Shown here: one piece after another, positions 5,975 to 9,698 of the stretch
Numbering within the stretch: position 1 is the stretch's first letter
How the letters are laid out: every line of letters begins with the position of its first letter
From: Bacteroidales bacterium GP2
Lineage (GTDB): Bacteria > Bacteroidota > Bacteroidia > Bacteroidales > Muribaculaceae
Direction of reading: 5' to 3'
Length of the DNA: 9,698 nt
Assembly: GCA_001701115.1 (NCBI GenBank)
Contig: DAAJ01000026.1
Location: forward strand, 1 to 9,698
Notes under the pieces: model-generated
Database searches by the model: none
Told to the model about the DNA's origin: nothing
What the model saw: the letters and a program-made list of their open reading frames with translations, nothing else
Program-made: the position numbers and the translations under genes

Positions 5975-7699
5975 TTATCTACGGCGTTTTTTTGATGATG
6001 TTGAGCTTTTTGCCGCAGGAGCCGCTGTCTTTGCCGGAATGTTGAGCACCTGACCGATGTTGATTCTGGAATGGTTGGGTCCCATGCCGTTAGCCTGGCG
6101 GAGCGCGGCAACAGTTGTGCCGTACTGCCTTGCAATCCTGTCAAGAGTGTCACCGCTCTTAACCTTGTAGGTTGTAGCGGCAGCCGGCTGTGCCGTTTTT
6201 TGCTTGGCAGTGGATGATGAGGAGGATTTTGCACTGCTGACAGGCTTTGCCGGAACTTTCGCCGGCTCTGCAGAAGCGGGGATCTGAGGCTTAGGCTTCA
6301 CTGCCTGTGACACGAAAGCAGGATTATCTGCATCGCTTTCCGCAGATGCGTCCTGCGCCACCAATGCTGTATCGCTTTCCATTTCAGTATTTGCCGCAAG
6401 CTGCGGAGCGTCTCCCCCATCCTTTTCAAGCACTTCGATTACGAGCTTCTGCCCAGCCCTGACTATGCCGCTTCGCATTTTGTTCCACCTTTTTATGTCT
6501 GTTGCGCTGACGCCATACTTCTTGGCTATGTCCCTGAGGTTTTCACCACGACCTACCGTATGGTTCTTCCTAACGAGCTTGCTTGTGCTTCCGTCAGCAT
6601 TATGCACTGTCGACTCACCCGGCTCTACCCTGGTTCTTCTCGCATAGGAGTCGGCATTGCAGTTGAGAATAGCATCCTCACTCATTATATAACTAAGGCA
6701 CTGCTGCGAAGGAAGCACAAGGGCGTAGGGATGGTTGTCACCGGGAATAATATCTTTGCGGAACTGCGGGTTAAGCATCCTGATTTCTTCCACCGGGATA
6801 TTAAGCACCTCGGCAATCTGATTGAAATGAACCCTGTGGTTCACCAGCACAGTGTCGGTAATGAGTTTGTTTTTTACAAGAGTCGGATTGATACCATATT
6901 TATTATAGTAGTTCATCACATAGTTCGCAGCAATGAAAGCAGGCACATAGCCCCTTGTCTCGGCATGGAGGTACGGGTATATTTCCCAATAGTCCTTTTT
7001 GCCTCCGCCCGCTCTCCTCAGGGCCTTGTTGACGTTGCCCGGACCGCAGTTGTAAGCGGCAATGGCAAGCGACCAGTCACCGTAGATGTCATAAAGCTGC
7101 TTGAGGTAACGGACAGCATAGCGGGTAGCAAGGCGCGGATCACGGCGCTGGTCAACAAGCGAGTTCACCTCAAGACCAAGTCCGGTTGCAGTGGCAGGCA
7201 TAATCTGCCAAAGCCCCACAGCACCGGCGCGTGACACCGCGTTAGGGTTCAATGCACTTTCTATCACCGGAAGATATTGCAGTTCCAGCGGGAGTTTTTC
7301 TTTGAGAAGCTCCTCAACGAAAATATTGCCATAATAATTATTGAGCGCAAGCATATCGGCGACAAGAGTGCGCCTCTTGCCAAGATACATGTCAATGAAC
7401 TTGCCAACGATTGAGTTGTAGGGCAACTCTATTTCGGTGGGCAGTTTGCTCAGAAATTCCTCATATTCCGCAGGCGTGCCGATTCTGGGGGAGCCGGTGT
7501 CAACCGCCCTGCTTGCATAGTGCTTCAGGAAAAAGTTTTCTTCAAGCTCCTTGGTTTTGGTTTCAAAACTTTCGGGAGCAATAACATTGTCATCCGTTAT
7601 CGAATGCTTGATGTCGAGTATGCTCAACGCCTTTGCGCTCATTGAAAGGCTGAAGCATCCTAAAGCTATTGACAGCAAAATCTTTTTTGTTCTCATCAT
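5975..7699 (-). CDS. mltD: MltD-like lytic transglycosylase with LysM domains
   Basis: This periplasmic enzyme should cleave the glycan strands of peptidoglycan to leave 1,6-anhydromuramic ends. It is 574 aa long and opens with a signal peptide (residues 1-24, AKA before the likely cleavage). A cysteine at 15 in IALGC is a poor lipobox (Ala at -3), although E. coli MltD is a lipoprotein. The SLT/GH23 domain spans about 125-265, with catalytic E147 in LPVIESALNPNAVS, then GAVGLWQIMPATA and AAYNCGPGNV. A divergent LysM-like segment lies at about 282-330. Clear LysM domains lie at 379-423 (HTVGRGENLRDIAKKYGVS) and 511-554 (YKVKSGDTLDRIARQYGTT). Between them is a disordered Ala/Ser/Pro/Lys linker (about 425-508), and the protein ends in SSKKRRR. 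The gene starts 14 nt after the DUF5683 stop, so co-transcription is very likely. Confidence 0.94.
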   Translation of the reverse strand: MMRTKKILLSIALGCFSLSMSAKALSILDIKHSITDDNVIAPESFETKTKELEENFFLKHYASRAVDTGSPRIGTPAEYEEFLSKLPTEIELPYNSIVGKFIDMYLGKRRTLVADMLALNNYYGNIFVEELLKEKLPLELQYLPVIESALNPNAVSRAGAVGLWQIMPATATGLGLEVNSLVDQRRDPRLATRYAVRYLKQLYDIYGDWSLAIAAYNCGPGNVNKALRRAGGGKKDYWEIYPYLHAETRGYVPAFIAANYVMNYYNKYGINPTLVKNKLITDTVLVNHRVHFNQIAEVLNIPVEEIRMLNPQFRKDIIPGDNHPYALVLPSQQCLSYIMSEDAILNCNADSYARRTRVEPGESTVHNADGSTSKLVRKNHTVGRGENLRDIAKKYGVSATDIKRWNKMRSGIVRAGQKLVIEVLEKDGGDAPQLAANTEMESDTALVAQDASAESDADNPAFVSQAVKPKPQIPASAEPAKVPAKPVSSAKSSSSSTAKQKTAQPAAATTYKVKSGDTLDRIARQYGTTVAALRQANGMGPNHSRINIGQVLNIPAKTAAPAAKSSTSSKKRRR

Positions 7700-7713
7700 C
7701 GCAAGTTTTTCAT

Positions 7714-8547
7714 TTAAAATCTAAGTGCCCACTGGAGTCCTACTCCGGGACGGTTACGCTTGTCCGGAATAACAGCCGGGGCAAGCTCCATTGAAAGGTC
7801 TGGCGAAATGTCGAAATGCGCAAGTGAGGCATCGACATAAGCGTCAACCATAGCAAGAAGATAAACACCTACCATTGAAATGATGCAAAGGTCGCGGTTT
7901 CGGCGGTAATAGTCCTTACGCGACTTCAACACATTTGTAAGCCAGGTTTTATCAAGGTTCTCCTCCTTTACGGTAGAGGGGAAGAAATCCATGTAGCTTT
8001 TTGTGGACGGGTCATTGTCCATAATGTCGGCATACGCCCTCGTGTAGTCGCGGAGCATGGTATTATTCCATGACGTGCCGTAGCCGAGACCCATGAATCC
8101 GGCAACAACAAGAGGCAACTTCCAGTAACGGCGGTTATACGCCTGACCGAGCCCCGGAAAAAGAGCCGACATCCACACAGCCCTTATTGGGTCTGGGTCA
8201 AAGACCTTTACTTTTTCGCTCACAGCCGGGCGAAGGCTATCCGGCAATTCATACATGTTTCCGGCGTTGAAAACGGGGAAACTGTCAATAGGCACCACAT
8301 CCACATTCTTGCCGGAAGCGTTCAGGCTGTCCTGAACCACCTCAGCAGGCAGCTTTAACGGTGAATTGAGGTTTATGGAGTCCGGAAGCTCTTTTACAGG
8401 ATTGCGCTTTACCGGCTTTATGGGTTTCTGCGGACTTTCAGAAAAAACGTTAAAAGGGCAGATGACCGCGATAACAATTGCGGTCAACACACTCCTGATG
8501 GTGGCGTTGAGTTTTTTCCCTATATGTTCCGAAATTCCACTTTTCAT
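7714..8547 (-). CDS. DUF5683 envelope protein of unknown function
   Basis: I recognise the DUF5683 family of Bacteroidetes, whose function is unknown. I start it at the ATG at 8547 (277 aa). The frame also opens 6 codons earlier at a TTG (8565), but the ATG gives a normal signal sequence: basic N-terminus, hydrophobic 19-36 (SVLTAIVIAVICPFNVFS). A Pro/Lys-rich stretch (about 38-115) follows. The conserved core begins with ALFPGLGQAYNRRYWKLP (128-145) and a hydrophobic segment at about 144-158. A hydrophilic region comes next, then a second hydrophobic segment after RNRD (about 221-238, ISMVGVYLLAMVDAYVDA) and FDISPDLS. The protein ends in Arg-Phe. It lies between parB (57 nt from its stop) and mltD (14 nt), which suggests an envelope role linked to one or both, by inference only. 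Confidence 0.88.
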   Translation of the reverse strand: MKSGISEHIGKKLNATIRSVLTAIVIAVICPFNVFSESPQKPIKPVKRNPVKELPDSINLNSPLKLPAEVVQDSLNASGKNVDVVPIDSFPVFNAGNMYELPDSLRPAVSEKVKVFDPDPIRAVWMSALFPGLGQAYNRRYWKLPLVVAGFMGLGYGTSWNNTMLRDYTRAYADIMDNDPSTKSYMDFFPSTVKEENLDKTWLTNVLKSRKDYYRRNRDLCIISMVGVYLLAMVDAYVDASLAHFDISPDLSMELAPAVIPDKRNRPGVGLQWALRF

Positions 8548-8567
8548 CACATAACAAGCAGACAATC

Positions 8568-8582
8568 AGGCTTATCAAGCCT
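8568..8582 (-). other. Small hairpin in the parB-DUF5683 gap
   Basis: AGGCTT and AAGCCT form a perfect 6-bp stem around a 3-nt loop, 20 nt upstream of the DUF5683 ATG. On the minus strand no T tract follows, so it is not an intrinsic terminator. It might be an mRNA processing or stability element that uncouples parB levels from the downstream genes, or it may be chance. Confidence 0.35.
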
Positions 8583-8604
8583 TTGCCTACCCTATTTCCA
8601 TAAC

Positions 8605-9486
8605 TTATGACTGGTTGTCAGATTGTTTTATTCCGTCAAAGATAGTAATTAATCTCTCAAGTTCATTCTCATTTTTGAAACTGAACGTGATTTTTCCTTT
8701 TCCAGAACGGTCACATGAGAAACTTACAGGAGCCTTGAATTTAGCCGAAAGATGGTTCTTCAGCAAATCAAAATCCTGCGATGGCTCACTCTTCCGTGGT
8801 TTCTCGGGTTCCTCCTCCCTCATCTTTTTAGCAAGTTCCTCTACTTTCCTCACCGAAAGCCCCTCTTTGATGATCCGCTCATAAAGCTTGAGCTGCAATG
8901 TGGGGTTTTCAACAGAAAGGAGCGCCCTTGCATGCCCCATGTCCACTTTCCTGTCTCTAAGCCCGAGCTGCACCTCAGCAGGGAGCCGGAGAAGGCGGAG
9001 GAAATTAGCTATTGTAGCGCGTTTCTTGCCAATCCTCTCACTGAGGCGTTCCTGTGTAAGGCTGTACTGGTCAATGAGCTTTTTGAATGTAAGCGCAATT
9101 TCAATTGCGTTGAGGTCCTCGCGCTGTATATTCTCTATTAGAGCCATCTCGGTGAGCTCGCTCTCGGAAGCGGTGCGTATATATGCCGGCACGCTGGTGA
9201 GCCCGGCGAGCTTTGCAGCACGGTATCTGCGCTCACCGGCAATAATCTGGTAAGTGTCCGGTCCAGTCTTCCTGAGCGACAAAGGCTGGATGATGCCGAG
9301 TTCACGAATCGAGGTTGCGAGTTCTTCGAGCGCTTCGGAGTCAAAAGTGGTTCTCGGCTGCTCAGGGTTCGGCGAAATCTGGTTAATGTCAATGTCATTG
9401 ATTGCCGATGACCCTCTTGCGGGCACATCGTCCATGGAAATAAGCGAGTCGAGCCCTCTGCCGAGTGCTGGTCTTTTTAGAGCCAT
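8605..9486 (-). CDS. parB: Chromosome-partitioning protein ParB
   Basis: ParB (293 aa, usual length) is a CTP-dependent DNA clamp that loads at parS sites near the origin and, with ParA, segregates new chromosomes. The N-terminus has the ParA-stimulating motif LGRGLDSLI (8-16). The ParB/Srx CTPase domain follows (about 33-125), with NPEQPR, GERRYRAAKLAG (84-95) and the IENIQREDLN box (117-126). The parS-reading helix-turn-helix region is at about 143-168 (LTQERLSERIGKKRATIANF), then VDMGHARALLS. A charged linker (about 208-227, REEEPEKPRKSEPSQD) leads to the C-terminal dimerisation domain (about 228-293). The gene starts 8 nt after the parA stop. No copy of the palindromic core CACGTG of known parS sites was noticed in this window. 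Confidence 0.97.
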   Translation of the reverse strand: MALKRPALGRGLDSLISMDDVPARGSSAINDIDINQISPNPEQPRTTFDSEALEELATSIRELGIIQPLSLRKTGPDTYQIIAGERRYRAAKLAGLTSVPAYIRTASESELTEMALIENIQREDLNAIEIALTFKKLIDQYSLTQERLSERIGKKRATIANFLRLLRLPAEVQLGLRDRKVDMGHARALLSVENPTLQLKLYERIIKEGLSVRKVEELAKKMREEEPEKPRKSEPSQDFDLLKNHLSAKFKAPVSFSCDRSGKGKITFSFKNENELERLITIFDGIKQSDNQS

Positions 9487-9494
9487 ATACAGTA

Positions 9495-9698
9495 TCAGGA
9501 TTTAGCGCGTTTGTGCTTTGATATTATTTCTTTCGCAAGCATATTGTGGGATGTTGCTCCACGGCTTTCCGGGTCATATACAAGTGCCGGCAACCCGTGT
9601 GACGGAGCTTCGCTGAGCCTTATGTTTCTCGGAATGACAGTGTTGAAAACCATGTCCCCGAAATGCCCTTTCAGCTCCTCGTATATCTGGTTGGCGAG
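9495..9698 (-). CDS. parA: Chromosome-partitioning ATPase ParA (C-terminal part)
   Basis: Only the last 67 codons are inside the window. The frame is open from the right edge to the TGA at 9495-9497. The sequence contains VFNTVIPRNIRLSEAPSHG and YDPESRGATSHNMLAKEII, which are hallmarks of the ParA/Soj end. ParA is a Walker-type ATPase that binds the nucleoid and moves ParB-parS complexes. The Walker motifs, the start codon and the promoter of the cluster lie beyond the window. The 8-nt gap to parB indicates co-transcription and probably translational coupling. Confidence 0.95.
   Translation of the reverse strand, partial: LANQIYEELKGHFGDMVFNTVIPRNIRLSEAPSHGLPALVYDPESRGATSHNMLAKEIISKHKRAKS

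Noticed and set aside
5550..6045. Overlapping plus-strand open frames across the gdhA start and the gdhA-mltD gap
   Set aside because: They are shadows of the gdhA N-terminus running into AT-rich promoter and terminator sequence, with no family similarity that I can see.
6560..7234. 224-codon plus-strand open frame opposite mltD
   Set aside because: It lies wholly within the SLT and LysM coding region of mltD, has no recognisable domain, and no promoter was seen.
8605..9698. Possible parS site near parAB
   Set aside because: I looked for the CACGTG core with its flanking inverted repeats and found none. A parS site may lie outside the window.
1..9698. Mobile elements, CRISPR arrays, defence or phage genes
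   Set aside because: No transposase, integrase, direct-repeat array or atypical gene block was seen. All genes are conserved core functions on one strand.

Overview
The window looks like the chromosome of a Gram-negative Bacteroidales bacterium. The evidence is an LpxC-FabZ fusion protein, promoters of the Bacteroidetes type (-33 TTTG, -7 TAnnTTTG) instead of sigma70 boxes, A-rich leaders without clear Shine-Dalgarno sequences, and the order parA-parB-DUF5683-mltD. Roughly balanced base composition would fit Muribaculaceae or a relative, but that family assignment is a guess. Every gene I can support lies on the minus strand, so transcription runs from high to low coordinates.

Right part (9698 down to about 5916): a chromosome-partitioning and cell-wall gene cluster. 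It begins with the C-terminal end of parA (cut by the window edge), then parB 8 nt later, a DUF5683 envelope protein, and an MltD-like lytic transglycosylase with LysM domains. A hairpin terminator closes the cluster at 5916-5949. Middle (about 5889 to 4416): glutamate dehydrogenase as its own transcription unit, with a -7 promoter element and a strong hairpin plus T-tract terminator. Next comes a CvfB-type S1/winged-helix RNA-binding protein (3539-4378) with its own -7 element.

Left part (3516 to 227): the lipid A starter operon lpxD - lpxC/fabZ - lpxA, with gaps of 23 and 11 nt. LpxA, LpxC and LpxD carry out the first three steps of lipid A synthesis (O-acylation, deacetylation, N-acylation of UDP-GlcNAc). 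The fused FabZ domain draws on the same 3-hydroxyacyl-ACP pool for phospholipid synthesis. At the far left is a tRNA-Gln(CUG) gene with an excellent promoter match and a 14-bp hairpin terminator. No gene-free stretch exceeds 300 bases.

I saw no mobile element, CRISPR array, defence island or clearly novel system. This is mostly conserved core genome. The items most worth a second look are the uncharacterised DUF5683 protein between parB and mltD, the start codon of that gene, and a few small palindromes and hairpins at gene starts.
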